From Priapulus caudatus (taxonomy: Eukaryota; Priapulida; Priapulimorpha; Priapulimorphida; Priapulidae), in contig NW_014577110.1 of NCBI RefSeq assembly GCF_000485595.1, positions 38,681 to 102,680 on the forward strand: a stretch of 64,000 bases of DNA, in the 5' to 3' direction. Each line of letters starts with the position of its first letter. The stretch's first letter is position 1. The translations under genes and the position numbers were made by a program. The notes under the pieces are model-generated. The model saw only the letters and a list, made by a program, of their open reading frames with translations. It searched no databases and was not told the origin of the DNA. Below are positions 1 through 12,773 of this stretch, piece after piece.

Positions 1-31
1 GATGTTTAGGATTGTGCATTTTTCTTTGCAG

Positions 32-3000
32 ACTTTCCTCTCTGCCAGTGTATTACATTCCAAAGGATGGTCCTCTGCAGTCATACAGGGAATACATCAA
101 CCTACTGCCAGCTGTCGATCATCCTGATGCATTTGGACAACACCCCAATGCCGACATATCGTCACAGATCATCGAGACGCGAACGCTGTTCGACACGCTA
201 CTGTCCTTGAAGCCACAGGTGTCTGCGGTGCAGGGCGGTGTCAGTCAAGAAGACAAGGTATAAGGCTCTCACGACTATCACTCGTGAGTGGCATTCCCTC
301 TGTGTCTAGTCTTCCTGGTGATCTTGCAGCAGATGAGTTTCTAAATGAGACACAGAGACGTCACACCTCCAAATTTGTTCGACTCAAACAAAGCATGTTG
401 CACCTGATGTTACTAATACTAGAGGAGCATTATTCATTATGAAATCACTTGAGTCACGTGCTTCACCGGTCTTCCTCTAACTAACTGTTACCTTATGTGC
501 GGCTGCATTCCTGCTAGGTGCTGGAGATGGCGGCCGATGTGCTCCGCCGGATCCCACCCGATATAGACTACGACGGAACGGCCAAGCTCCTGTCGACAGA
601 TCCTTCTCCTCTCAACGTCGTGCTGCTGCAGGAGGTACGGCAGATGCTGCATGATGCAACGATCGTGAACGAACTCTTCTCCTATATGCCTCCTAGTCGT
701 TTGTCAGCTTTACCGAATTAGTAGAAGATGATGTGGGCTGCTACGACTAAAAACGTGTAGTTAATTGCTAAAGTATGAGTTTCGGGGCATCGTATAACAA
801 GCATGAAATCTTCATAGGTTAGTGCCGTGGCCTGGCATCCTGTAAAGCTGTTCCAGGCCTCAATTTCACGTGCATGCCTCTCTTCAAACGTGTATGAAAT
901 ACAAGTGATGAACAATAGAGAATAATTGTACTTTTCCTTTGCGCATTTTTCTCTTAAGATCCAGCGCTACAACGCCCTGCTACAGGAGATCCGCACCTCC
1001 CTCATCGACCTTGAGAAGGGCATCAAGGGTCTTGTTGTCATGTCGGCGGACCTTGAAGAGATCTTCACCTGCATCAACGATGGCCGAGTGCCACCGGCAT
1101 GGGCCAAGGTGAGACAGGAGTTCTGAGTTATCCTACATTAAGAATGTACAGTGATCCTGTCACAGATACACGCAGAGTAGATTGCAAGTTGACATACCTT
1201 GTAATCTAAACACTCATCATATTCTAGAGTAGAATACAATGTGTTTGCTATAACTATACAGTAGAGCCGCGATATAATGTGCCCTGCAATAAGAGAAATT
1301 CGATTATCTCTCTTTTGTTTATTTTTATCAAATTCGCAGTTGTGTTGCTCTTGTTTTCTCCCATTCGTGTCCACTTAGGTAACCTTTATTTATCCATTAT
1401 ATTTTATTTTACTTGATAAAAGCCACCATGATTCAACCACGTTAAGCCACCAATTAATCCAGAGAAATCGTATTAGCATGTTATGTTTAGCGAAACGCTC
1501 CTTATACTTTATAGCATGCAGCCCTGCATGTCAGTTACGCCATTGAATTTATTGAGCCCCAATTCTCATTATAACGGTGTTCCACTATATTGCTATATGT
1601 ATTTAAAAATATAACTAAAATACAAATGCATTCTAATGACAATAATTTTGTGATATAGCAATACTTTCAAGGGAAAGTCCACAAGACATTTAGTAAGTGA
1701 ATAATATACTGCTTCACGTACTGTTAACAGACCTACCCTAGTTTGAAGTCACTAGGCACTTGGACACGAGACCTCGTACTGCGAATAGATCAGTTTGAGA
1801 CATGGGCAACGAGGACTCATCCGCCCACAATCTTTTGGCTGTCTGGCTTCACGTTTCCAACCGGTTTTCTTACGGCAGTGCTTCAGGTATGCTGCACAGG
1901 TGACTCTTAATAGAGCCAAACTAATGTCTCTTTGGGTAGTGTTGGAACACCTCTATCCGTAACCATAACACTAACCTGAAATACCCCAGTAAGTCTCCCA
2001 TTTTTATACTCCAGTGCTTTCAGCCGTACTAGTATGTAGCTGTTCTAAACCTTGTACATGTATAATTTACTAATCATGGTGCTCATCGGTGGTTAATTCG
2101 GTAGTATCACAGGCAGGGTTGATCGTCTAAGGATGCCACCTCGGTCATCATTATATTTCGAATGTTTGCTTGCAGACGGCTGCGAGGCAGAACAATACGT
2201 CTGTTGATTCTCTGTCATGGGAGTTCGTAGTGTCCACTACTGACGATTCCATGCTGCTAGGCACGGGAGCACCAAAGGTATGAATCCCGCAGTCATTCCC
2301 ACGTGTGCTTTCAAATTCGCTAGATGTTACTGCTCACTCGTACAATGATTGGTTTTCAGCTCAGCTGACGAAGTCAGATGCAGGGGGGGGGGGGCGGAAT
2401 TGCGGCACAAATCTCAACCGCTCGACCTACGCTCTTAATATTCGATGTATAGTGTGATGGGGAGGAAACCGGTCAAAGGGCAGTGGGGGAAATGTCAGAT
2501 ATCAGACATTTTTTGAGGACATGGTCTAACGGTCGAAGTGCAAAACTTGTTTGTTTCAGCGCTGACCTACCATTTTTATCACTTTATTGAAAGGACCATG
2601 AAATGTATTTTCCACTGACGTGCGAAGATACAGTGTCTGATAACCTTTCGACCCTCAAGCGGGTTAAACATGGATTTGTTGACTGTTAACAAAGGACTGA
2701 ACTGCTTTTGCTATAAAGCCCCTCCCCACCCTCCCCCCACCACCACCAACCAGTTATGCTCGTCGGCTCGACTGCATATCGTATGATAACATGTTAATAT
2801 AGCGAATTCATTAAAGTTACACAGCTGTATCTTTATTACTGTACTACCGGTCTAGAAAAGCCTAGCTATTATAGATTTTAGATCTGTATTAGTAGTATCC
2901 TAGATGCTCTGAGCGCGAACGAGGTGGCGGGAGGGCACACTTGATTCGGTTGCCAGTGAGTTTATCAGAAGAATACCCAGCTACAGAACACGTCAGTTGA

Positions 3001-3680
3001 GTGCTGTCGCTCTGCGGCACTTGTCTGCATTCAATATTTGATTACTTGATTACTGTATCATTGGAGGCATGACATTATCGATTAATTCATGTGTTCTTGA
3101 CATGGTTTATCTGATCTTGCAAAATAAGTTAATGTTCTCGTTGTAGGATGGTGTGTATATCAAGGGCATGTACCTTGAGGGAGCTGGGTGGAATAAAAAG
3201 GACAGCTGCCTTATTGAGGCAAAGCCCATGCAACTGGTGTGTCCAATGCCAACCATACATTTTAAACCTATTGACAAGAAGAGGAGCAGCAAAGGTACGA
3301 AGTGTACTCCGCATGTTCAAACATATGACAGAAATATTGGACAAAACTTTCGGTATCTAATAATGTATGTTGACCAGATAATACAACATAATTATAATTG
3401 CAGACATAACACTTATTCACTAGTAATACGTGCTTGTAACACTACAATATTTGGACAAAAATACAATGAAAATCGTATTATGCAACTGGTTAAGACAAAT
3501 GATGACATGTTAGCCTATACTCTCTATCTTCTATATTTAGGTGTGTATGCATGCCCATGCTATTACTACGGCAAGAGGGAAGGCTCATATATAGTCACTA
3601 TTGATCTCAAGGCAGGCACTGACGCAGCTGACCACTGGACGAAGCGTGGTACCGCACTGCTCATGAGCTTAGAGAATTGA
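32..3680 (+). CDS. DNAH2: Axonemal dynein heavy chain, C-terminal exons (DNAH2-type), partial
   Basis: This is the 3' end of a dynein heavy chain, the ATP-driven motor of ciliary axonemes. Seven exons join in frame with GT-AG borders: 32-257, 518-634, 959-1108, 1731-1886, 2176-2277, 3147-3294 and 3541-3680. Together they encode about 345 residues ending at TGA 3678-3680. The peptide is the C-terminal domain after AAA6. Recognisable blocks are [72 protein letters not shown] and the tail [16 protein letters not shown]. The wording of the tail and of the CPCYYY block agrees best with DNAH2 (an inner-arm chain) as I remember that family. The call to dynein heavy chain is firm and the paralogue is less so. 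The motor core lies upstream of the window. An ATTAAA near 3917 is only a weak polyadenylation candidate. Confidence 0.88.
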
Positions 3681-4692
3681 TGTCACGTTTCTTGAACAAC
3701 TAAATCCTGTGTCACTACCATACATGTTGGTGTGTTTGCCAGAAATGTACGATCAGTGGTAGCAGTGTTTTTCAAACTCTGGGCCACGACGGCTTAAGCT
3801 CACAAGCAGGTTTTTAGGAGGTTGGCTAGCTACGCAGCAGTCAAATTTGCATACATTATTATATAATGCAGTTGTTCAGAATCCTGAAGGATAGATTGTA
3901 CACTTGGGGGTTATTAGATTAAAAAATACATCAGCCAGATATATATATATATATATATACTGAAGAAATTTTTTTAGCACACAAATTGAAATTTCTCACG
4001 TGATTACTCCCGTTCAAGGCAACCACTAACAACTTTTGCAATCGACAAGCAAAAAACTAGTGTTACATTGGTTTTAAGCTTTCCTGTATACTCCATTCAG
4101 GTGTGAACACACAAATGTTAGATAGCAGTAATTACACTGGCTTTCGACTAGTTACTATTATTTTATTTGTACAGGAACTGGTATAAAATATGACGTTTCG
4201 TAACTTTTTATAGATAGGTTAGGTTCAAATAAGTTAAGTTCGAGTTAATTGTGACATTTTATATCCTTACACAAAGCTGATTTTATTATTTACACTACAT
4301 GTCAATGACCTTTTGTGATGAACTGTGTACATTGAAATTTTCTCTTATAAAATTGCATCTTTTGACATTTTTTATAGTATTTATCAAAAGCTGTTTCATT
4401 ACGTTTCCAGTACTGAAACACCATAATGTAAAAACTGTATCAGTATGCTATATAAAAAATGCTTGAATTACAAAACAAGTTTTGTACAAAACTAATGTTT
4501 ATGCTACACACACACAGATCATAATTATTTGGAGTAAAGGGTCGTGTCTACATATGTTACCAGGATTGTACTTTGTTTTCATGACATCGAGTATTTCACG
4601 ACATTGAGACACAATACTAACGACTATATTTACACAATAGATTGAGATTGTTACAAGAGCTGTGATATTTAAAGACATGGTGGTACGAAATG
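3681..4692. other. Gene-free stretch, DNAH2 3' flank
   Basis: About 1 kb of AT-rich DNA lies between the dynein stop codon and a transposon-like element. It contains a short (TA)n run near 3940-3959 and presumably the dynein 3' UTR. I see no coding exon on either strand. Confidence 0.6.
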
Positions 4693-5043
4693 CAGGGGTA
4701 GAAATTAACTTTTGAACACGGGAGTCCAACGGACTCCCTACCCTCAAAAAGAGGGAGTCCGCAGCAAAATGAGTGAGTCTGCAGTCTGAGGTTCAAAATT
4801 AAAGATATTAACAATAACGCATGTGCTTATTTTTAAGATGCATGCGGTTGCACGTCCGCCAAATTTTCTTTGGACATTAGCTGAAAAAATACGGTAATTC
4901 CGCGAGTCCATGCTCCGGAACGAAGTAGTTAGCATGGCAGAATTTTCAGGGAGTCACACGGACTCCTGCATATGTCAAATCAGGGAGTCCGTCAGTAAAT
5001 CGGGGAGTATTTGACTCCAGAATCCCGTTAATTTCGCACCCTG
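4693..5043. mobile_element. Non-autonomous TIR element (MITE) with CAGGG tips
   Basis: The left end reads CAGGGGTAGAAATTAAC and the right end, reverse complemented, reads CAGGGTGCGAAATTAAC, so the two are imperfect terminal inverted repeats. Inside are several copies of the motif GGGAGTCC and its complement GGACTCCC. There is no open reading frame of note. The tips resemble those of hAT-type elements, and a very similar tip occurs at 24151 beside a hAT-type transposase. I cannot see a convincing 8-bp target duplication: the flanks are ACGAAATG and GGAATGTA. The element lies just downstream of the MED4 stop codon and may fall in its 3' UTR. Confidence 0.6.
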
Positions 5044-5056
5044 GGAATGTAAACCC

Positions 5057-6787
5057 TCAACCAGATTCACTTGAGCTACTGCTAGAGCTGTCGGTTGACA
5101 TGACTTCTACCTCGTCCCCTTCATTTTCTTTGTTGTGCCCCTTGGAGTCGACAGACATTGCACTCTGGTTTATTGCGACCTGGGACACCATTGGCGCAAT
5201 TTCTGGGGGTGGTTGCCAAGACAATGAACTGCCTTGAGAAGCTGGAAATAATATCACCTTGTGAAATAGGTTGTGTGAATTCACATGCTAGCGCTAGAAA
5301 TGAAAATTCGGACAACCATGTACGACTACAACCAAAAACAGTTTCATTACAGACCTTCCGCAGTTGTTCATAGTTATTCTTAGTTGTAATAGTTGTCCAT
5401 AATTTTTCTCCAATGTCCGTAAATAGTCCATAATTTTTTTATTTCATAGTGTAGGGCATCCAATAAAATAGGGAAATTTGTGGTAACATTTTACACTTAT
5501 ACAAGAAACAAAGTATTGATTATTCATTTGCTTATGTAAAATGTGCATACGATGTGCATATTTACCCGTTAACATGTGTTAAATATTCAAGTGTGAACAT
5601 ACATAGTATTGAAAATGTGCAAACATTACCTTGTGACTGAGCCTGCAACATTTGCCCATTAATGGGCAGGTCGCTTTGACGACCTAGAAATCCAAGTCTC
5701 ATCTCAATATCCTGTGGGTAAGGTCGTCTGGGATCACCTGAACAAAGGTTAGCGTCAGCACAAACAGTACATAATTTAATGCACTATACACCACTGATAA
5801 CATAGAATAAATTATCTTCAAGATAAGGTTATGAGGATTTGCCACCCTCCGATTCAATTATGTGTCTAATGATCAGACTAGCTCCTCAACGTTTTCTACA
5901 ATTACCAACGCAATGCAGTGCTAATAAAGCACTTACCGGGCTGCCATGTGAGAGGGGCTGCAACAGCATTTGAAGCACTGATTCGATGAGCATACTTGAT
6001 AAGCTCTTCAGAGGGAACCTGGTTCTTTGTAGCCTTTTGTATTGAAATTAGCTTCTGCTTTGCTTGGTAGATTGCTGTTGACTGCAACCAGCAGAAACAT
6101 GTGTTAAGAAATTAGCCTACTAATGTGTCAAGATTAAGAACCTAATATACACAGAATATATTTGAAGTCTTCATTACCAGTACATGCTCAGCCTCCTTCA
6201 GTTGCTGCTGTAATTTTCGGATGTCCTGGTCTCGCTTGAAAGATTCTGCCTTCAGCGAATCAATCTTCTTTTGGATTACAGCCTGTTCTCCAGCTAACAG
6301 CATATTAGTCTAATTAGTAACATGTCTAATTTGCCAACTTGCTCAAGTTCCATATGGTCATACACCTCTATCTTTTATTTATAAATGTTGAAATAAATTT
6401 ATATAATTTTCGTCTAGGATATGGCAATTTTTGTAAAATGCTCGGAACTCTCAGCAGTCACCTATATGAAATTATATTCATATATGGTAAGCACAACAGG
6501 CTAAGCCTAAGTCCCATGATTGTAATAGAAACAATTTAATTTCATGGGCAGACCTACCCACTAATTAAAACTCAGCAAAACCCAAGGTCAGTGAAGAAAT
6601 TTAATTTCTACGGTGTAGGTCGGTTTAATCATTTAATGTTTTACATTATGATTTACCCAAGTTGAGTGCATCCTTTAGTTCCTGATCTTTCTGTACAAGA
6701 AGTTCTGTCAGTTGGTGATAATCTTCTGTTCCTCCTAGACCTGTTGCTTTTTGTTGTTTGGATGAAGCAATACTTTCAAATAATTCC
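5057..6787 (-). CDS. MED4: Mediator of RNA polymerase II transcription subunit 4 (first exon not found)
   Basis: MED4 is a middle-module subunit of the nuclear Mediator complex, which links transcription factors to RNA polymerase II. Five exons on the minus strand join in frame: 6787-6657, 6293-6178, 6081-5937, 5737-5630 and 5241-5057 (TGA 5059-5057), about 228 residues. The diagnostic block is [18 protein letters not shown] followed by APLTW and DPRRPYP. Before it is a coiled-coil region ([13 protein letters not shown]). The acidic tail contains [18 protein letters not shown] and a run of serines, as in animal MED4. The final acceptor at 5243-5242 is chosen over an AAG upstream because only it keeps the frame. 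The first 5' exon seen begins with the last base of a codon, so at least one upstream coding exon of perhaps 20-40 codons is missing. I could not find it between 6790 and 7690, where the duplicated block starts. Confidence 0.9.
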
Positions 6788-7090
6788 CTGTAGTAAAGGA
6801 TCAAGTACCTTCGATTTAAAGTCGTTTGGCTATTCGAAAATAGTGAATGCATTTTTAAACTTTCCAGAGTAAAACAGTTGGGTCAAAATGTTTTAACTTA
6901 GTGTTATGGATGTTAATTGTTTTATGTTTTTACACAATAACTCCACATCTATGCACAAATTAGAGATTTTTGGCCATAATTTCTTGTGACCAACAGCTTA
7001 CATCACAACCCCTAAAATCAGCTCTTGCGGCAATATTTGTGGTGGAAATTCAATTCGTTCATGGGTGACTGTTATTGCCAATAAACTGAA

Positions 7091-7406
7091 TGAATAATAT
7101 TGGCAGTGGCTGGAGGTACGGCAGCCGTATCTCCAATTTACAAGGCTGGAGGTACGGCAGTCCATTCGCTTCCAACGGCCGCTGGCCAATTCAGATTTCG
7201 AAATAATGCATTGGGAAATAAACTCACAATTTGAGAGTTTTGATAAGCTAGAAAACACTCGGATTAGGTATGAAAATGAACATTATTGTAAACTTTACAT
7301 CAGAAGATCGCAAATAATTGCCTCAGCCCTCAAACAAACGCCAAAAGGGGCTTCAACGAACGACGGCTGCCGTACCTCCAGCCACTTTGAGTTTGAATAA
7401 TATTGG
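7091..7406. mobile_element. Short inverted-repeat element with 13-bp flanking direct repeats
   Basis: The left end at 7104 reads CAGTGGCTGGAGGTACGG. The right end at about 7386 is its inverted copy, continuing to GGCAGCCGT on both arms. The element is flanked by the perfect 13-bp direct repeat TGAATAATATTGG at 7091-7103 and 7394-7406. The right repeat is separated from the inverted arm by a few extra bases. A second copy of the arm motif lies inside at about 7145. It has no coding capacity. The long flanking repeat is unlike the usual 2-9 bp of cut-and-paste MITEs. It sits 5' of the first identified MED4 exon, probably in that gene's first intron. Confidence 0.6.
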
Positions 7407-7693
7407 GTAAAATGACATGTAAAGTTAATCCATTTTGTATCCCTCTGTTTCACTCTAACGTAAAAGCCCTGGCACTTCTTCGGAAAATAAAGTTTTCTAT
7501 CAGCCAACAAGCGACGTGGTTTATTAGGTAGGTTGTTTGCAAGATCTAACACACTACCACCAAGATTGTTACGTTAACTAGTAGCTCCAAGAAACGGTCA
7601 CACATCAAGAGACCAAGAGACGAATGTATATTGACGTTAGTCACACAGCCTGGTCGGGCTAGTATTACGTCGTTAGGACTTAGGAGGGCGCAT

Positions 7694-7930
7694 AGGGTCT
7701 ATGTCCCCCAGGGTACTGCTGGAACGTACCCTGGGTACCTGGTAACTATCTGATATGGTTAGGGTTAGAGAGTAGGCGTCTCCCGGCGCTCCCCTAGACG
7801 TCGTTAGTAGAGTAGGTCGAGGGTACGGTCCCGCCAATTAGAGTAGTACCGGGTAACTCCGGTAATAGGGCCGGACCGTACGCAGGGTACGTCTCCGTGC
7901 GACAGCACCGCGGGGCATAGAGGGGGGGGG
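7694..7930. repeat. Foldback element at left edge of duplication copy 1 (degraded)
   Basis: The left arm GGGTACTGCTGGAACGTACC is followed by a poorly preserved inverted arm near 7850-7930. The clean version is at 24156-24337. Extra single bases in this copy obscure the right arm. Confidence 0.5.
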
Positions 7931-9210
7931 CCGCTCTCACTCGCAGCCTTAGTCTGAACTCTTAGGAGGCTCGAAGTGTAGTTGATTTAGACCGACGTGG
8001 ATATCGTCCAATGGCCAAGCATCGCGACACCTGTTCGTATGCGCGCTATCGCCGAGCAGTTGTTGCGCATTGCGCCTGTTACATTGTTGCAGTTTTGCCG
8101 GCAGGCGCACGGCAACGAGTGCCGTAGGTAGGAAGTGCGAAGTGCCTGAAAGGGGGTCTGGGGTTCGCGGTTAGGGTTAGGGTTCCCCCAAGACCCAACA
8201 TTTGTCTAAATCCTAGAGCGTCTAAAATGCTATTTACACTTATAGATTTTCGATTATTTTTATGGCCCTTGTAGCTGGGTCCGCCGTAGCGTTTTGGCTA
8301 CGGCAGCCGCTTACGCGATGACGCCCCTGCATACATGCGGTTGCGCTATGCTGTGTTAATACACCGATAGAGTAGATGTTTGGTACTATCAGCTCGCGTA
8401 TATATTAGAAACCGAGCGTATAATAAAGAACCCGAGTACGGTTTATAGTTAGTGTTGAGTGTTTAGGGCTGGTGTTGGATTAAGGTTGGGTTAGAGAGTA
8501 AGGCGTGGTTATAGGGAGTAAGCGCCTCCCTAGCACTAGCATGTACACTTATGTAATACAACATGAACACAGCGCATGCCGCAACAACTGCTGCGGACCG
8601 GATAGCGCATAGCGATTGATTTAGTGTTTGTTGTTTTAGCGTGTACGTAAACATGTAGCCTTGTAAGGTGTAAGTGGGCATCGAAATAATATATTGATAT
8701 TTACTCCAATGATATTAAGCATATATCTAGGAGTAACCACATTGTTAATTCTATGCTTACTTTGTTATAATTTATTACATCGTCAACGCAGAGATATACA
8801 ACAAACTGCTTTTTTGTACTGGGTCGCTGCGCATCCTTGAACGTGGTTCACTGTCTTGCCACAAGTCATGCGCCTCTCTATCGAATCATCGTCGCTCACA
8901 ATTATTTTCAACTTAATTTCAAATCTAAGTTATGTTATGTGATTAATTTTTTGTCAAATTATTCGTAGTATCGACTGTAATATTATGCACGACTTAATGC
9001 AATTTATTTTGTATCTTATATTTTAGAGATGTTTATACCGATTTGATGAAAAACGTAAGACTTGATGGTACGCGCTGAACTTTAAAGTGATACCCGCAGT
9101 AAACTTCCGTTTCCCGTGGGCAAGTTATGAGGCGGTCGGCGGAGTTTAGAAATTCGACTGTTTAAACTAATCTTTGGTATTGTGCACGGCATTAGTTTGT
9201 TTAAGAAACC

Positions 9211-11745
9211 ATGATTGTTACTAGAGATTTCAGAATCGCATTATTGTCCGACACAGCTCACCAAACAAGTTTCAGCGAAATGTGCAATCGGTGTGTAAAC
9301 CAGAGTCAGGGACATTACTATCGCTCGATTTCTGAAGCGGAGTGAGTGTATCATATCCTTCGAATCCAAGCCCATCAGGAAAGATCTAAAGATACGCTTA
9401 GTATTTCATATGAAGATTTTATAAACAACTGCAAAGAACACGGAGCGGACGACTTTGCGTTGAAAAGAGAGTTATGGCAAGCTACATGAACAGACGCAGA
9501 CAGATGGTAAGTACTTGCTCCAAAGAAACTGGTTCAAACGATATATAAGCCGGTGTGCGGTGGTACTTATTCGTCATATTGACAGTGTCACTGACCACGT
9601 GTAGGGTTGGTTAGAAGCTGTAAACTGTTGTCAAACTGATCTCGGTTTTCCCGCGTGGCTATATCCACTGATAGGACATTTAATTCGACTAGTACGTGCT
9701 ATGTGGACCATGTGTGTAATGGCAGTATATGTGCTGAGTTATGCGCATTCAAGGATAACATTGTTCCGCCAACTACAGTAATTTTTATGCTGCCGTGTAT
9801 GACAACTATTCGTTAACTGTCATGGTATGAGTTGCTGCGGGTATACTGCATGGTATTACATACATAGAAAGCGTAATAATAAGTATAATATATATTATAT
9901 TAGTTGTATAAATCCTCTTCTGAATTGCAAGTGTATTGCTTTCACCACTCATAAATTTCTTTGACACATATATTTTCGAAGGTCTACAATGTATCAAATA
10001 TTTGTATGCATCTTGAACAAATTCCACACAAAAGACTTATGGAAGATGTGGTTACGCAAAGGCCAGTCTGCTGAAGAGGACAACTGCTTTGCAACTGTCT
10101 TCGAGAAAGTCACTGCTTGAATTCCAGGAGAAAGGAGAGGAAGCAACAACGCGAGCAAGCTACAGTTCACGTACAGCGGGATGACAGACGACAATGTGGT
10201 GTTGAGACTTAATACTTGAAATATGGGCTAAAATAGTATAGACATTCTGTGAATAAATACAGTGTAATATAAGATGGCTAAATTGAAAGTGAGATAGTGT
10301 AGATCGCACTTAGCATGAGCAACATCGTCTCAAATAAGTTAAACATGAATGATACAGTAGGGCTTCCCCGCAGGAAATCATGTCATTCGAAGGCATGTCA
10401 CATATGAAAGAGTGAGGGGGGTCCCAGCGTAGGGATTGTAGCCAATTGGAGTTAATTGTGTAGTCATCAATGGCTCCCAATACATAGGTAAAACTCAATC
10501 GAGTTTGCAGGTTATAGAACAAGGCTGAGTAAAAAAAAAAGCAAAAGATGTTGCATTGTCAACAAAATAAACAGTTGGAAAATTAGGGTTCATGGATTAG
10601 CAATTAAGGCTTGTCGGAGAGGATTGTATGGGATGTCGTAAATTAGCGTTCACTTATAAGGCATGTCAAACGACCGGCAATGCATTAAGAGCCTGGGAAA
10701 GAGCATATTATTGTGGCCAGCTGCCAAAAAGTTGGGCAGAAGTTTTAAAATGCATTGCGGTCCATTAGACAAGTTTCTTTCCCTGAGAGAAAACACGGCC
10801 CGTAGCTAACTCGCAGGTCGTGTGTGGAACGGTGTGTGTCCCGCTCATATCGTTATCCCAGCGTCCAGTGTAACATTTGTCGTATCACATATTTTAAACA
10901 TTGTTTAATATTAATTGTGTTCCGAGTTCCACGGTCGTGATTTTTGTCCCTTACATTCTAGCGTATACGTGGAAGCACAAGGCAGACAGAAGTTCACCAG
11001 TTGTTTTCTAGTAGCTAGTGTTTAAGATGACCGATGAGTAGTCATGGTGGAAAAGTGAGTTCAGCGAGAGAGGTTTAAGGAAGGTCGTGCGAGTGCATAG
11101 CCAAACACTTGGCCCCAACAGTTGTATTAACATGGCCTACCAAGATTAACGTTGCGCTCAGTCAATGTTCTAAGTTAATCATATATTTTAATAAAGGTGC
11201 AATGTTTTAAGTCATGCATTCGTTAGTAATCTCTGTCGCAATTGCAATCAGTCAGCACATAGTGGGTCAGAAGAGATAATGTAAAAAAAAAATGTGGAAG
11301 CTCATAACCAGTCTGTGTGGCATGGCTTCTAGTTATGGCCAGTCCATTTTCAATAACATATACGACATGGCGGGTCCATGGCAGCATGTAGCATCGCTCA
11401 TCGATTTAATTTCAGTCAGGTGCTGTTCAGCTCCCCAAAGGAGCCACCGCTAGAGCTGCAGGGATACGGATGCGGCGTGTTGCGAGATAACATAGGTTAC
11501 ATCAGCGTTTGTGTTGTGCAACGTCACACGAACCGCGCAATCACGCGAACAACACGATCATCTTTTGCACACCGTTCCGAACTATCCTTCACGTATCACA
11601 TCAAGTGCTCGAAGGCGTACATCCACTCGGCGCATGCGAGCCAAGTACAGGCGACTTCTTGAAGGTACTGAATCGGCACGGCCAGAAAGTGAAGACATGC
11701 TGAGAAAAAGACGGATTTCGGGAAAGACGTATTGTACGAACATAA
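9211..11745 (+). pseudogene. ARPC2: Frameshifted second copy of ARPC2 (Arp2/3 complex subunit 2)
   Basis: All four exons of the intact gene at 25532-27882 are present in order with their introns: about 9211-9506, 9982-10195, 10962-11121 and 11420-11745. Each is broken by several one-base insertions or substitutions. For example, an extra G follows the second codon (ATGATTGTTAC here, ATGATTTTAC in the intact copy). The splice donor after exon 1 (GATGGTAAG) survives, and the acceptor before exon 2 reads GAAG instead of TCAG. Recognisable fragments such as KEPPLELQG remain. Because introns are kept, this is not a processed pseudogene. The indels are as dense in introns as in exons, so I think sequencing error in a duplicated or allelic contig is more likely than genuine pseudogenisation. 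If corrected it could be a functional allele. Confidence 0.75.
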
Positions 11746-12701
11746 TCCGCACACACATTATTGTAGAACCGCTGACATTGTGGCCATGCTAAAAAAAAAA
11801 GTAAAACAAAAAAAAATGCATATTATGCTTTGTACGGCAGAATTCTTGTTGGAGAGGGCAAATATCCGTTCTAATCCTTCCATCCTGTTTTGGCAAAATA
11901 AAGTTTACCTAAATATATATCAGTGATGAAGGAAATTTTTAGGACGAGTACAAATTTTCATAGTCAGCAGTAGAGGACACTCACTGGCAAAATTGTGGAA
12001 CAACTATCAAATTCACTGTTCCTCAGCAGCTGTATAAAGCAACATGTCTGTGAGGTAATTTTATAGCCATTTGAAGAAAATCAGGTCCGATCGCGTTCAG
12101 TTAGCGTGTTTACGTACTTACACTAATTGTGTGACAATGATCTAGAAAACTATTGATTATTATGGCGAGTGTATGGGTCGACAGACAAATTTTAAGGTTT
12201 GCCATGCAAAGTTTGGTAATAGTTTTGTTAGCATACAAGTCCTGTTTGATTTCATGAATCATGCTTTAATATCGGAAGAGTTATTGCTCTAATAAATGTA
12301 AATGTTGACGCAGACGAAATTGGTAAACAGAACTGCATACCTTGTGTATTTTGGTTACAGTAAATATTTGTGTATATTGTTAAAACAAGGAGACTGTTTC
12401 TGAATGCGATAGAAACTCGAACCAAAACTGGTGTGAGCTCGGTGTAATTAATGTTAATTTTAATGAACAAAATCATGCCACTGGGAACCTCGTTGTTCTT
12501 CGCCATTGACCTTCAAATTTGTTAAAATGCGCAAGTAACAAACACGTGTAACCGTTTCTTGTTAGTGATGGATGGTAATAAATATATTTCTCACTTATTC
12601 ACACGGGCCGCACATTATCGGTTTCCATACGACGCTTTATCCACCACAGATTATCTGACAGTGCACGCAATACTATATTATATGTCACGTGCTATAGGTT
12701 T

Positions 12702-12773
12702 CAGCTTTACGGAGCAGTGGCAGTCTCCCTACCGATGAGGTTTTATCCGGGCGGAATATTGCTTAGATGAAAA
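12702..12773 (+). ncRNA. U4 snRNA-like 5' domain, error-rich copy
   Basis: This is the copy-1 counterpart of the cleaner sequence at 28762-28829. GCAGTGGCAGT and CGATGAGG are kept, with several inserted or substituted bases between them (for example TTTACGGAGCAG instead of TTTGCGCAG). Its value is mainly as evidence that this copy has a high error rate. Confidence 0.4.

Noticed and set aside
7295-7552. Candidate MED4 first exon on the minus strand (RRLLADRKL)
   Set aside because: No donor in the needed phase, and no match to the conserved MED4 N-terminus.
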